Translations under genes and position numbers: made by a program
Part shown: positions 18,275-27,752 of the stretch, piece after piece
How the letters are laid out: the number at the start of each line of letters is the position of its first letter
Position numbering within the stretch: the first letter of the stretch is position 1
Notes under the pieces: generated by a model
The model's database searches: none
What the model saw: only the letters and a program-made list of their open reading frames with translations
Told to the model about the DNA's origin: nothing
Assembly (NCBI GenBank): GCA_036567985.1
Contig: DATCTK010000012.1
Span: 1-64,000 of the forward strand
Source of the DNA: SZUA-229 sp036567985
GTDB taxonomy: Bacteria; Pseudomonadota; Gammaproteobacteria; SZUA-229
Reading direction: 5' to 3'
DNA: 64,000 bases

Positions 18275-19723
18275 ATGAATAAAGAGATTTTAATCAATGT
18301 CACCCCGCAGGAAACCCGGGTGGCGATTCTGGAAAACGGCATACTGCAGGAAATGTATATTGAACGCAGTCGTAATAAAGGCCTGGTGGGTAATATTTAT
18401 AAGGGCCGGGTGTGCCGGGTGTTGCCCGGCATGGAAGCGGCTTTTGTCGAAGTGGGCATGGAACGCGCCGGTTTTCTGCATGTGTCGGATATCGCGCCCT
18501 ATGATGCGCTGAACAAACCGCCGATTGCCAGCCTGCTGTCCGAGGGACAGGATGTGCTGGTGCAGGTGATTAAAGACCCGATGGGCACCAAGGGTGCACG
18601 CCTGACCGCCAATATTACTATTCCATCGCGTTACCTGGTGTTTATGCCCAAGTCGGACAATGTGGGGGTGTCGGCGCGCATTGAAGACGAGGCAGAACGT
18701 GAACGCCTGCGTGATATGTTGCTGATGCACAAGGAACAGCTGGGTGATGCCGGCTATATTATTCGTACCGCAGCGGAAACTGCCACCGCGGAATCGATGG
18801 TGCAGGATGTACTGTTTCTGAATAAATTATGGCGTTCGATCAGTGAACAGGCCAGCACGCTGGAGGCGGGGAATGTAATACATGAAGACCTGTCGTTACC
18901 GGTGCGTGTGTTACGGGATATGATTGATGATGACATTGAAAAAATTCGTGTGGACTCCCGCGAAACCTATAGCAAGATGCTGCGCTTTGCGGAAAAGCTC
19001 TCGCTGGAGGCGCGGCATAAAATCGAGCATTATCCCGGCGAGCGACCTATCTTCGATCTGTACGGCGTAGAAGATGAAATTCACCGTGCGCTGGATCGCA
19101 AAACCATACTCAAGTCCGGCGGTTACCTGATTATCGACCAGACCGAGGCGATGACCACCATCGATGTCAATACCGGTGCATTCGTCGGCCATCGAAACCT
19201 CGAAGAAACCATTTTCAAAACCAACCTGGAAGCGGCGCAGGCGATTGCGCGTCAGCTGCGGCTGCGTAATCTCGGTGGCATTATCATTATCGATTTTATT
19301 GACATGGTGGAAGAAGATCACCGTGCCCAGGTGCTGCGTGCGCTGGAAAAAGCGCTGGAAAAAGATCATGCCCGCACCCAGGTGTGCCAGGTGTCTTCAC
19401 TGGGGCTGGTGGAAATGACTCGCAAGCGCACCCGTGAAAGCCTGGAACATGTACTGTGTAAAACCTGTCCTACCTGTGACGGTCGCGGTTATGTAAAAAG
19501 TGCAGAAACTGTCTGCTATGAAGTGTTTCGTGAAATACTGCGTGAAGCGCGTCAGTTTGATGCAAAACAGCTACTGGTGCTGGCGGCGCAGGAAGTGATT
19601 GACCTGCTGGTGGATGAGGAATCCAACAGTCTGGCCGAGCTTGAAGATTTTATCGGTGTACCAATCAAACTGCAGGTGGAGTCTCTCTACACCCAGGAAC
19701 AGTTTGATGTGGTGATTATGTAA
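18275..19723 (+). CDS. rng: Ribonuclease G
   Basis: Endoribonuclease of the RNase E/G family involved in 16S rRNA 5' maturation and mRNA decay. The 482-residue protein has an S1 domain at about 35-125, the catalytic DFIDM motif with metal-binding aspartates near 340-350, and the zinc-link cysteines in CKTCPTCDGRG near 404. It lacks the long disordered C-terminal scaffold of RNase E, so the RNase G call is firm. yhdP starts 19 bases later. Confidence 0.97.
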   Translation: MNKEILINVTPQETRVAILENGILQEMYIERSRNKGLVGNIYKGRVCRVLPGMEAAFVEVGMERAGFLHVSDIAPYDALNKPPIASLLSEGQDVLVQVIKDPMGTKGARLTANITIPSRYLVFMPKSDNVGVSARIEDEAERERLRDMLLMHKEQLGDAGYIIRTAAETATAESMVQDVLFLNKLWRSISEQASTLEAGNVIHEDLSLPVRVLRDMIDDDIEKIRVDSRETYSKMLRFAEKLSLEARHKIEHYPGERPIFDLYGVEDEIHRALDRKTILKSGGYLIIDQTEAMTTIDVNTGAFVGHRNLEETIFKTNLEAAQAIARQLRLRNLGGIIIIDFIDMVEEDHRAQVLRALEKALEKDHARTQVCQVSSLGLVEMTRKRTRESLEHVLCKTCPTCDGRGYVKSAETVCYEVFREILREARQFDAKQLLVLAAQEVIDLLVDEESNSLAELEDFIGVPIKLQVESLYTQEQFDVVIM

Positions 19724-19742
19724 GTGTTAATCGAGTTATCCG

Positions 19743-22700
19743 TTGCCTAGAAAACCACGTAAGAAAAAACCGCTTAATGCTCGCCGGGTAAAAAACTGGG
19801 TGCTGAGTTTTCTGGGGCTGACGATTATCTTTTTCGCCATCACCTTTACCGTGGCGCGCATCGCCATCAAAACCGTACCGGACTACATTGCAGATTTGCA
19901 GACGGCGTTATCCAAACAGTCCGGCTTCGATGTGCGCATCGGTGTGCTGGATGCGGAAATCAACTGGCTGGTGCCACGGCTTAACCTGATCAATGTGAAT
20001 GTGTTCGACCCACAGGGTACGCGTCATGTACTGCACCTGGATACCATCGATTTCAGCCTGGACTGGTTTGCCTCCCTGCGCACCCGTAGCCTGGTGGTGG
20101 GCGAAATCAGTTTAAGCGGCCTGAATGGCGAACTCACGGTGAATCGGCAGTCGCAGTTGCTGTTCCAGGATTATGTAATCAGTGAAAATATTAATCGGGT
20201 GCAGGACGCGGCTGGATCCGGTGATAATGCCATATTTAAGCTGAGTGAGCGCATGCAGTATCTGTTGAATAATCTGAATTTCAGAATTATTGACAGTCAG
20301 TTGCGCTTTACTGATCAGCGACGTTCACAGAAACCCAGGGTCTTCAGTCATTTTAACCTGCACCTGATGAACCAGGGTGATCAGCACCTGGTTGAACTTA
20401 AAGCTGAGCTACCACAAACTTATGGCCGCTATCTGCGCCTGGTGGCTGAGGCCGAGGGGGATCTGTTCGATTATAAAAACCTGCAGGGAAAATTACAGCT
20501 CAGCCTGGAAAATATCGTGGCTGCGACCTGGCTGGATGAATACTGGGGTGAGCTGGGGGTTGCCGCCAATGCCGATCTGAATGCGGATATCTGGCTTGCA
20601 TGGCAGGGCACTCAGCTCAACGACCTGTATAGCCGTTTTAGTTTGCAGGATGCGGCGCTGCATTATCTCGACAGTGAAGTGCGCAGCTGGCAAATGGAAA
20701 GCCTGGCAGGGGAGCTCTGGTGGCAGAATACAGCCGATGGCTGGACCCTGGATGTGCGTGATCTGCAGGCGATTCGTGGCAGTGAAGTCTGGCCCAAATC
20801 TTCCGCATTCAATCTGCAATATAAAGACTCACAGCGAACAGTGAACCTGAGTGCTGACTTTATGCGGGTCGAGAGTATGATTTACCTGGCGGACATGTTA
20901 AACAGTGCCGCGATAGTGGAAAACTCCTGGTTTAATTTGCTGGCAGATTACCAGCCATCCGGCGATGTGAAATATCTGCAGTTGATGATGCAGCTGGATA
21001 ACGCGGATTCATTGCAGTTCAATGCTGACTTTGATCGGGTCAGTTTCAAACTGCCTGAATTCGAGCCCAGTGCAGTGGATAATTTACGTGGCACGATTGA
21101 ATATCGGGATAACAATGCAAAATTGAAACTGCATTCCAGCGAAAGTCGTCTGCATTTCAAGCGCCTGTTCAGGGATAGTATGGAAATCACCCGGCTGACG
21201 GGAGAGCTGGATTTACAACGCCAGCCGAATGGCTGGCAGGTCAGCTCCGAGCATCTACGCATGCATACGCCGCATATTGAATCGCAGAGCCGTTTCATTA
21301 TTTCTCTGCCGGAAAATGCCCCCGCCTTTATGGATCTGACCACACGCTATCAAAATGGCAATGCAGAGTATATTGGTCGTTATCTGCCAGCCTCAATTAT
21401 GGGGCGTAACACATTGGCCTGGCTCGACCGTTCTATTTTATCCGGTCGCATTCGTCAGGGTGGTTATCAGTTTTACGGCAATCTGCGGGATATGCCATTC
21501 CGTGCATCACAGGGTGTCTCGTTAGCAGTGTTTGATGTTGAACAGGTGAAGCTGGATTACCAGAACAACTGGCCGCAGATAGATGAGATTGATGCGCAAC
21601 TTCGATTTGAAAATGAAAGCATGCAAATTGATGCAGAACGTGGGAAGTTATTTAATTCACAGATTAAACAGACCCGGGTCGAGATCAACAGTTTTCGTAA
21701 ACCACTGCTGAATATAGATGGGACTATCGATACAAACCTGGCAGACATCGGGCAGTTTTTTAATGACAGTCCGCTGGATAAAAGCATACCCGGTTATTTT
21801 GATAATGTTCTGTTGCAGGGTAAGGGGCAACTGGCACTGCAGCTGGATATCCCATTGAGTGGAAAGCAGACGGTTAACTGGCGAGGTGTACTGAAGCCGG
21901 AACAGGCCAGGCTGACATTACAGCGGGAAAACTACCAGTTCGAAGGCTTAACGGGTGAACTGCAGTTTGCGGATGGCCTGTTTGAAGCGGATGATCTGCG
22001 TGCAAGGCTGGGCGAGCATGAACTGGCTATAACAGTTAAACCAGCTGATACGGAAATACAGCAGCATCATATTGCGGTTGACGGTGTGGTTGATATAAAA
22101 CAGTTTCTTTCGCCGTTGCCGATGGTGCATGAGTATCTCAATGGTGCATCGCACTGGCAGGTGGTTATTGATCTGTCACCAGCACCAATATCAGGCCAGC
22201 CAGTGCTGGCGCTACATGCCAGTTCGCAACTTGAATCGGTGTTATCCAGTTTGCCGGGGCCACTGGCGAAAACTTCGGCCGACGCCCTGCCGGCAGAACT
22301 GCAACTTCGGGTGATGCCGGATCAGAAAATGCAACTGGAATTGCAGCTGGCCGATAACCGGTTGCTGAGCTTAAAAGAGTTGCATGATTACTGGGCACTG
22401 GATATAGCGGCTCCCAGTATAAAAGGGAACGCCATAATCAGTAAGCAGGCCAGTCTGGCTCGTCCGTTGGACATTAATCTACAGCAGCTAAATTTGCGGC
22501 AGTTTATCGACGCAAGTTCGGCGCAGGATTCGTTAGAGCCTGCTGCAAAGAAGCAGGTCTCAGAGAGCCATGAGTCTCATGGACTGGATGCTATAAAACC
22601 CGGGGATATTCCGTCAGTGAACCTGACGATTGCTCAGCTGATATGGGACGAATATGTGTTTCGTGATGTGCGTCTAAGCACAACGCAAACCCAAAATGCG

Positions 22701-23450
22701 ATGATGATCAAGACGCTGAAGCTATCGACCGATGATTATGATCTGAGCAGTGAAGGCAGCTGGCAATCGAGCTGGAGTCAGCAGCATTCGACGCATCTGA
22801 AAACACAGATCCAGCTACATAATCTGGGCCGGGCGCTGAAACGGCTGGATATTACCAGTGACATAGAGGATACCCGTGGACTTGTTGACCTGGATCTGCG
22901 CTGGAATGATAAACCCTATGCCTTCTCATGGGGTAAACTCAATGGCAGTGGTCGCCTGGCATTAAAAGAGGGTGTGCTGAGTAAAATCAATGCTGGCCCG
23001 GCGCGCATGCTGGGGCTGTTTAATTTAAAAACCGTGCTTTCGCTGGACTTTGCCAGCCAGTTGTCGGAGGGGTTTGCGTTTGATCAGGCGGATGGTAGTT
23101 TCTCTATATCCAGAGGCAATATCTACTCGGATAATCTGTCTATAGAAAGCAAGGTAGCCGATATACTGCTGCGTGGCCGACTGGATATGCAGAAAAAAAC
23201 GGTGGAGCAGACAATCAGGGTAAGGCCCCATGTGGGCTCAAGTGTTGCATTCGGTACCACGGTGGTGGCGGGTCCCGCCGCAGGTGGCCTGGTGTATCTG
23301 CTACAGAAAATGTTCACACCGGATAAGTTATCGGAATACGAATACCGGGTAAGCGGCAGTTTAAAGAAGCCTCAGGTGACCCTGCTGTCGGTGCCGGATA
23401 ACCAGGCACAGCAATCTGCACCCGGGGCAACCACGGCAGATGAATTTTGA
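19743..23450 (+). CDS. yhdP: YhdP-family AsmA-like protein
   Basis: Very large (1235 residues) envelope-spanning protein of the AsmA-like repeating beta-groove family. YhdP, TamB and YdbH are believed to carry phospholipids from the inner to the outer membrane. A basic N-terminus is followed by one membrane helix at about 19-42 and then a long periplasmic region with DUF3971-like and AsmA C-terminal-like segments; the conserved GRLALKEG and KVADILLRG stretches are near 1075-1140. The start is TTG 19743. It follows rng, as in E. coli. No truncation is visible. Confidence 0.93.
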   Translation: MPRKPRKKKPLNARRVKNWVLSFLGLTIIFFAITFTVARIAIKTVPDYIADLQTALSKQSGFDVRIGVLDAEINWLVPRLNLINVNVFDPQGTRHVLHLDTIDFSLDWFASLRTRSLVVGEISLSGLNGELTVNRQSQLLFQDYVISENINRVQDAAGSGDNAIFKLSERMQYLLNNLNFRIIDSQLRFTDQRRSQKPRVFSHFNLHLMNQGDQHLVELKAELPQTYGRYLRLVAEAEGDLFDYKNLQGKLQLSLENIVAATWLDEYWGELGVAANADLNADIWLAWQGTQLNDLYSRFSLQDAALHYLDSEVRSWQMESLAGELWWQNTADGWTLDVRDLQAIRGSEVWPKSSAFNLQYKDSQRTVNLSADFMRVESMIYLADMLNSAAIVENSWFNLLADYQPSGDVKYLQLMMQLDNADSLQFNADFDRVSFKLPEFEPSAVDNLRGTIEYRDNNAKLKLHSSESRLHFKRLFRDSMEITRLTGELDLQRQPNGWQVSSEHLRMHTPHIESQSRFIISLPENAPAFMDLTTRYQNGNAEYIGRYLPASIMGRNTLAWLDRSILSGRIRQGGYQFYGNLRDMPFRASQGVSLAVFDVEQVKLDYQNNWPQIDEIDAQLRFENESMQIDAERGKLFNSQIKQTRVEINSFRKPLLNIDGTIDTNLADIGQFFNDSPLDKSIPGYFDNVLLQGKGQLALQLDIPLSGKQTVNWRGVLKPEQARLTLQRENYQFEGLTGELQFADGLFEADDLRARLGEHELAITVKPADTEIQQHHIAVDGVVDIKQFLSPLPMVHEYLNGASHWQVVIDLSPAPISGQPVLALHASSQLESVLSSLPGPLAKTSADALPAELQLRVMPDQKMQLELQLADNRLLSLKELHDYWALDIAAPSIKGNAIISKQASLARPLDINLQQLNLRQFIDASSAQDSLEPAAKKQVSESHESHGLDAIKPGDIPSVNLTIAQLIWDEYVFRDVRLSTTQTQNAMMIKTLKLSTDDYDLSSEGSWQSSWSQQHSTHLKTQIQLHNLGRALKRLDITSDIEDTRGLVDLDLRWNDKPYAFSWGKLNGSGRLALKEGVLSKINAGPARMLGLFNLKTVLSLDFASQLSEGFAFDQADGSFSISRGNIYSDNLSIESKVADILLRGRLDMQKKTVEQTIRVRPHVGSSVAFGTTVVAGPAAGGLVYLLQKMFTPDKLSEYEYRVSGSLKKPQVTLLSVPDNQAQQSAPGATTADEF

Positions 23451-23827
23451 ACAGAAAGCGGGCTGATGGTGTGATACGAAAACATGTTATTCTTTTATCC
23501 TTGCTGATGCTTTTTGCACCGCTGGCATCAGCTGACAATGATTCAGTACAGTTGCGCGGGGAAACCTGGGAGCTGTCGCGGCACGGTGAAAAGCTGATAA
23601 AAAATGCAGAGCTGTCGGCGCTGGTTCAGGCCTGGTCAAAGCATAGCGATGCCCAGCTGGAAATTCGCTATCCGGGTGGCGAGGAGGGTGAACTCTGGTC
23701 TGGAGAATTAAAGGGCTGGCTGGTGTCGCTGGGTGTTCCGTCCACGGCAATACAAACCCTGCCAGGCAGTGAGGCGGCGGATATTATTAATATACAATTA
23801 ATTGAGGGATTTAAACCCAATGAGTAA
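23447..23827 (+). CDS. Small exported protein of unknown function
   Basis: A 126-residue protein whose start (TTG 23447) overlaps the yhdP stop and whose end overlaps the nitrilase gene by 8 bases. This tight packing argues it is real and co-translated. Residues 10-29 form a signal peptide (hydrophobic LLSLLMLFAPLASA, cleavage before DND). An in-frame GTG at 23471 is an alternative start. The mature part has an alternating beta/alpha pattern reminiscent of the OmpA/SPOR type (LEIRYPGGEEGELW, then a helix and strand), but I cannot name a family. Confidence 0.7.
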   Translation: MNRKRADGVIRKHVILLSLLMLFAPLASADNDSVQLRGETWELSRHGEKLIKNAELSALVQAWSKHSDAQLEIRYPGGEEGELWSGELKGWLVSLGVPSTAIQTLPGSEAADIINIQLIEGFKPNE

Positions 23828-24644
23828 AGTTGCTGCAATTCAAATGACGTCCGGGCCAAATATTCAGGCCAACCTTGACGAGGCTGCCAAGCTGATAGAG
23901 CAGGCGGCATCCCAGGGTGCAGAGCTGATTGTGCTGCCGGAGAATTTCTCGCAAATGCCCACCAATGAACGGGAGCGGGTTAACAATGCAGAAGCGGACG
24001 GCGATGGACATGTGCAGAACTTTCTCTCCACCCAGGCGAAAAAACATAAGGCCTGGATTGTGGGTGGCACCATTCCGATTAAAAGTGATGAAGATAATCG
24101 CGCCTATGCCAGCAGCCTGGTGTTTAACAGTGACGGCAAGCGAGTGGCGCGTTACGACAAGATTCACCTGTTCGATGTATTAATCGAAGAGAACAACGAA
24201 ACCTATAACGAATCCGCCACCACCGTACCTGGCAATAAAGTGGTGGTGATCGACACACCCTTCGGGCGTCTTGGTTTAAGCGTTTGCTATGACCTGCGTT
24301 TTCCCGAGCTGTTTCGTAATATGATTGATGAAGGCATGGAAATCTGCGTGCTGCCAGCGGCGTTTACTGCCTTCACCGGACAGTCACACTGGGAGCCACT
24401 GGTGCGCGCACGGGCCATTGAAAACCAGTGTTATATTATTGCCGCCGCGCAGGGTGGCTATCACCTGAATAACCGCCAGACCTACGGCCACAGTATGGTG
24501 GTCAACCCCTGGGGTAATGTGCTGGGCAGTGTGGGAACCGGCCCCGGCGTGGTGATCACCGAGATTGAAAAAAGCGTGCTCAATACCACGCGTAAAAATT
24601 TCCGTGTACTGCACCATCGCCGTTTGAACTGCGGCATAAAATAA
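23820..24644 (+). CDS. Carbon-nitrogen hydrolase (nitrilase superfamily)
   Basis: A 274-residue nitrilase-fold amidase of the Nit1/Nit2 or YbeM-like branch. Several members remove deaminated glutathione; the substrate here is not proven. The Glu-Lys-Cys triad is visible: E in LPENFSQMP (near 42), K in YDKIHLFDV (near 115) and C in LSVCYDLRFPELF (near 152). The ATG at 23820 lies within the end of the preceding gene. In many gammaproteobacteria this gene sits between yhdP and tldD; tldD is absent here. Confidence 0.9.
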   Translation: MSKVAAIQMTSGPNIQANLDEAAKLIEQAASQGAELIVLPENFSQMPTNERERVNNAEADGDGHVQNFLSTQAKKHKAWIVGGTIPIKSDEDNRAYASSLVFNSDGKRVARYDKIHLFDVLIEENNETYNESATTVPGNKVVVIDTPFGRLGLSVCYDLRFPELFRNMIDEGMEICVLPAAFTAFTGQSHWEPLVRARAIENQCYIIAAAQGGYHLNNRQTYGHSMVVNPWGNVLGSVGTGPGVVITEIEKSVLNTTRKNFRVLHHRRLNCGIK

Positions 24645-24727
24645 CCACTTCTAGAGCTGTTGCTCATACGGCTGCCTTTAATGGCAGTTGTGTGGCTGCT
24701 GCTGTTACTGCACTATTCAGGGATGCC

Positions 24728-25600
24728 CTAGCGTTTTCCTGCACCACCGGCTTTCATTAATACCCGATCCATCATGCGTGAACTGAGTATACGTTTCAGA
24801 AAACCCATCACATAGGTTGGTTTGGTGACGTAGTAACGCACCTGCGGGCGTTTTGCGCTGAGCGCGTGCAGCACTTTCTGGTACACTGCATCCGGCCCCA
24901 GGGTAAAGGGTGCGGCGGGGCCCGGTTTGTTGAGGCGCTCGATCATCGACTGGTAGTTTTGCTGATGTGGGCTGTTATCGGCGCGAATGTATTTCTGGAA
25001 GGCCCTGAAGGCGTTCTGGCGAAAATGGCTTTCAATCGGGCCGGGCTCGATCAGGCTGAGGTGAATGCCGCTGCCGTGAAGTTCCTGGCGCAATGTATCC
25101 GTGAGGCCTTCCAGTGCAAACTTGCTGCCATTGTAGGCGCCGCGGTAGGGCATGGCGGCAAAGCCGAGGATGGAGCTGTTCTGGATAATCCGGCCATAAC
25201 CCTGTTTGCGCATCACCGGAATCACCAGGTTGGTGAGCTCCAGCGTGCCGAATACATTGGTTTCAAACTGCGCGCGCAGTGCGTCACGGCTTAAATCCTC
25301 CACCGCGCCGGGCAGGCCGAAGGCGCCGTTATTGAACAGGCCGTAAAGGCGGCCATCGGTCTGTTCGAGCACGCGAATCAGTGCGTTTTTAATCGATAGC
25401 GAGCTGTCCAGGTCCAGTTGCAGGCTGTTCAGGCCGAACTGGCGCAGAGTGTCCACATCCTCGGCCTTGCGTGCGCTGGCAAACACCCGGTAGCCGGCCT
25501 GTTGCAGTTGCCGTGCGACATATAAACCAATGCCGCTGGAACAGCCGGTAATCAGTACCGGTTTTTCGTGGGAAGTGGGATTTGCCTGGCTGGAATTCAC
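24728..25600 (-). CDS. Short-chain dehydrogenase/reductase
   Basis: NAD(P)-dependent Rossmann-fold oxidoreductase, 290 residues from the chosen start. The cofactor motif TGCSSGIG is near residue 16 and the catalytic YxxxK appears as YNGSK, with the upstream serine in NSSILG. The frame is open further upstream to 25693, but that part would run over the aspS promoter; GTG 25600 with AAAGGG upstream gives a family-like N-terminus. The gene is divergent from aspS and convergent with the nitrilase gene. Substrate unknown. Confidence 0.85.
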   Translation of the reverse strand: MNSSQANPTSHEKPVLITGCSSGIGLYVARQLQQAGYRVFASARKAEDVDTLRQFGLNSLQLDLDSSLSIKNALIRVLEQTDGRLYGLFNNGAFGLPGAVEDLSRDALRAQFETNVFGTLELTNLVIPVMRKQGYGRIIQNSSILGFAAMPYRGAYNGSKFALEGLTDTLRQELHGSGIHLSLIEPGPIESHFRQNAFRAFQKYIRADNSPHQQNYQSMIERLNKPGPAAPFTLGPDAVYQKVLHALSAKRPQVRYYVTKPTYVMGFLKRILSSRMMDRVLMKAGGAGKR

Positions 25601-25640
25601 AATACGCCCTTTATTTTTGTCTGTTTTTAGCGCCGCTGAT

Positions 25641-25669
25641 TTGGCAGTAGACCCGCAGCGCATTATAAT
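25641..25669 (+). promoter_or_regulatory. Sigma-70 promoter of aspS
   Basis: TTGGCA at 25641-25646 and a perfect TATAAT at 25664-25669 are 17 bases apart. Transcription would start near 25676, leaving an untranslated leader of about 124 bases before aspS. Confidence 0.75.
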
Positions 25670-25799
25670 ACCGGCCTTTTCGTCCTGTCGCACGGTGGAT
25701 TTTTGTGGGCCTGCAGTCTATCTGCGCTCCACTATCACTTCGGCTGAACTGCTTCGGCAGGGCAGGCTTATTGTTACATTACAACCCTTGGGAAGCATT

Positions 25800-27575
25800 A
25801 TGCGCAGTCATTACTGTGGTCAGGTGGATGAAAATCTGGTCGATCAGGAAATAGAATTATGTGGATGGGTCAACCGTCGTCGAGACCACGGTGGCGTTAT
25901 CTTTGTTGATCTGCGTGATCGCGAAGGCATTGTGCAGGTGGTGTTCGACCCGGATCGCGCCGAGATGTTTGCCCTGGCGGAACGCATTCGTAATGAATAT
26001 GTGATCAAGGTAAAAGGTCGGGTGCGCCTGCGTGACGAGGCGGTGGTGAATGCCAATATCAAGACCGGCAAAATCGAAGTGCTGGGGCTGGAACTTGAGG
26101 TGCTCAACGCCTCGGAAACCCCGCCATTCCAGCTGGATGACGAAGGTGTGCATGAGGATAACCGCCTCAAGTACCGCTATATTGATCTGCGTCGTGATGA
26201 AATGCAGCAACGCATGCGCATGCGCACCCAGGTCACCAGCTTTATTCGCCGCTTTATGGAAGACAATGGCTTCTGGGACATCGAAACACCCATGCTGACC
26301 CGCGCCACACCGGAAGGCGCCCGTGACTACCTGGTGCCCAGCCGTACCCATCAGGGTGAGTTCTTTGCATTGCCCCAGTCGCCGCAGCTGTTCAAGCAGC
26401 TGCTGATGATGTCGGGCATGGATCGCTACTACCAGATCGTGCGTTGTTTCCGTGACGAGGACCTGCGTGCAGACCGTCAGCCGGAGTTTACCCAGGTGGA
26501 CATAGAAACCTCGTTTATGGACGAGGACCAGGTCATGCAGGTGACCGAAGAACTGATTCGTGAACTGTTTGCCCATGTGCTGGAAGTCGCATTGCCCAAC
26601 CCATTCCCGCGCATGACCCATGCCGAGGCAATGAGCCGTTTTGGTTCCGACAAGCCGGACCTGCGCATTGATATGGAGCTGGTGGATATCGGCGATCTGA
26701 TGGACAACGTCGAATTCAAGGTGTTCTCGGCCCCGGCAAAAGACCCCAACGGTCGCCTGGTAGTGCTGCGCGTGCCCCAGGGTGCGAGCCTGAGCCGTAA
26801 GGAAATCGATGGTTACACCGATTTTGTCGGTCGCTACGGCGCCAAGGGCCTGGCCTGGATCAAGGTCAACGATGTGGCAGCGGGGCGTGAAGGCCTGCAG
26901 TCACCGATTGTAAAATTCCTGCCCGATGAAGCACTGGATGCCATTCTGCAGCGCACCGCCACAGAAACCGGCGACCTGCTGTTCTTCGGTGCCGGCGATG
27001 CAAAAATGGTGAATGAATCCATGGGTGCACTGCGTGTGCAGCTGGGGCATGACCTGAATATGATCGCTCGCGAATGGAAGCCGTTATGGGTGGTGGACTT
27101 CCCCATGTTTGAGTGGAATGACCGTGAAGAGCGCTGGGATGCACTGCATCATCCATTTACCGCCCCCAGCTGTTCGCTTGAAGATCTGCAGAAAAACCCC
27201 GGTGAGAGCCTGTCCCGTGCCTATGATATGGTGCTGAACGGTTGTGAGCTGGGCGGTGGCTCGGTGCGTATTCATAATGCGGAGATGCAGCAAAATGTGC
27301 TGAAAATTCTCGGCATTGGCGAGCAGGAAGCCGAGGACAAGTTCGGCTTCCTGTTAAATGCACTGAAATACGGTTGCCCGCCCCATGCGGGCCTGGCCTT
27401 TGGCCTGGATCGAATGGTAATGCTAATGACCGGCGCGGCTTCGATTCGTGATGTGATGGCCTTCCCGAAAACCCAGACCGCGGCCTGTCTGCTCACCAGT
27501 GCGCCATCGGAAGTGTCTGCAGCGCAGTTGAAAGAACTGAATATCCGCATTCGCAAGCCGGTGGCTGAGGGCTGA
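25800..27575 (+). CDS. aspS: Aspartyl-tRNA synthetase
   Basis: Class II synthetase charging tRNA-Asp; 591 residues, the normal bacterial length. The OB-fold anticodon domain (1-105), the class II core with FRDEDLRADRQPEFTQ (motif 2) near 217 and GLAFGLDRMVML (motif 3) near 530, and the bacterial insertion domain (about 290-420) are all present. The frame is open upstream to 25530, but MRSHYCGQV at ATG 25800, preceded by GGGAAG, is the family start. nudB follows after the repeat patch and a small gene. Confidence 0.98.
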   Translation: MRSHYCGQVDENLVDQEIELCGWVNRRRDHGGVIFVDLRDREGIVQVVFDPDRAEMFALAERIRNEYVIKVKGRVRLRDEAVVNANIKTGKIEVLGLELEVLNASETPPFQLDDEGVHEDNRLKYRYIDLRRDEMQQRMRMRTQVTSFIRRFMEDNGFWDIETPMLTRATPEGARDYLVPSRTHQGEFFALPQSPQLFKQLLMMSGMDRYYQIVRCFRDEDLRADRQPEFTQVDIETSFMDEDQVMQVTEELIRELFAHVLEVALPNPFPRMTHAEAMSRFGSDKPDLRIDMELVDIGDLMDNVEFKVFSAPAKDPNGRLVVLRVPQGASLSRKEIDGYTDFVGRYGAKGLAWIKVNDVAAGREGLQSPIVKFLPDEALDAILQRTATETGDLLFFGAGDAKMVNESMGALRVQLGHDLNMIAREWKPLWVVDFPMFEWNDREERWDALHHPFTAPSCSLEDLQKNPGESLSRAYDMVLNGCELGGGSVRIHNAEMQQNVLKILGIGEQEAEDKFGFLLNALKYGCPPHAGLAFGLDRMVMLMTGAASIRDVMAFPKTQTAACLLTSAPSEVSAAQLKELNIRIRKPVAEG

Positions 27576-27595
27576 TTTTCATATAAGTCCGCCAA

Positions 27596-27618
27596 TGCAC
27601 GCAAATAAACGCGAATAT
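27596..27618. repeat. Pair of degenerate decamer repeats
   Basis: Two copies of an AACGCAAATA-type decamer (ACGCAAATAA, ACGCGAATAT) follow the aspS stop. The same unit recurs at 27760-27789 and inverted at 27951-27980. Confidence 0.6.
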
Positions 27619-27628
27619 ATGTGAGGGG

Positions 27629-27711
27629 CGTAGGTTGGGGTGAGAAACGAACCCCAACATAAACCGACACCGGCTGTAGCCGTTGGGGTTCCTGCGTCAC
27701 CCCAACCTACG
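27629..27711. repeat. REP/BIME-like nested palindrome
   Basis: A perfect 15-bp outer inverted repeat (CGTAGGTTGGGGTGA at 27629-27643 and its complement at 27697-27711) encloses a perfect 10-bp inner one (GAACCCCAAC at 27649-27658 and its complement at 27682-27691). The GTAGGTTGGGG core resembles intergenic palindromes that are widespread in gammaproteobacteria. It codes for nothing recognisable. Confidence 0.8.
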
Positions 27712-27752
27712 GTACTGATTCTCTTTTCGCCCATGTGTTAAAAGGCAAAAGC

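Noticed and set aside
25530..25799. An N-terminal extension of aspS.
   Set aside because: It overlaps the SDR gene and the strong aspS promoter; the conserved protein starts at 25800.
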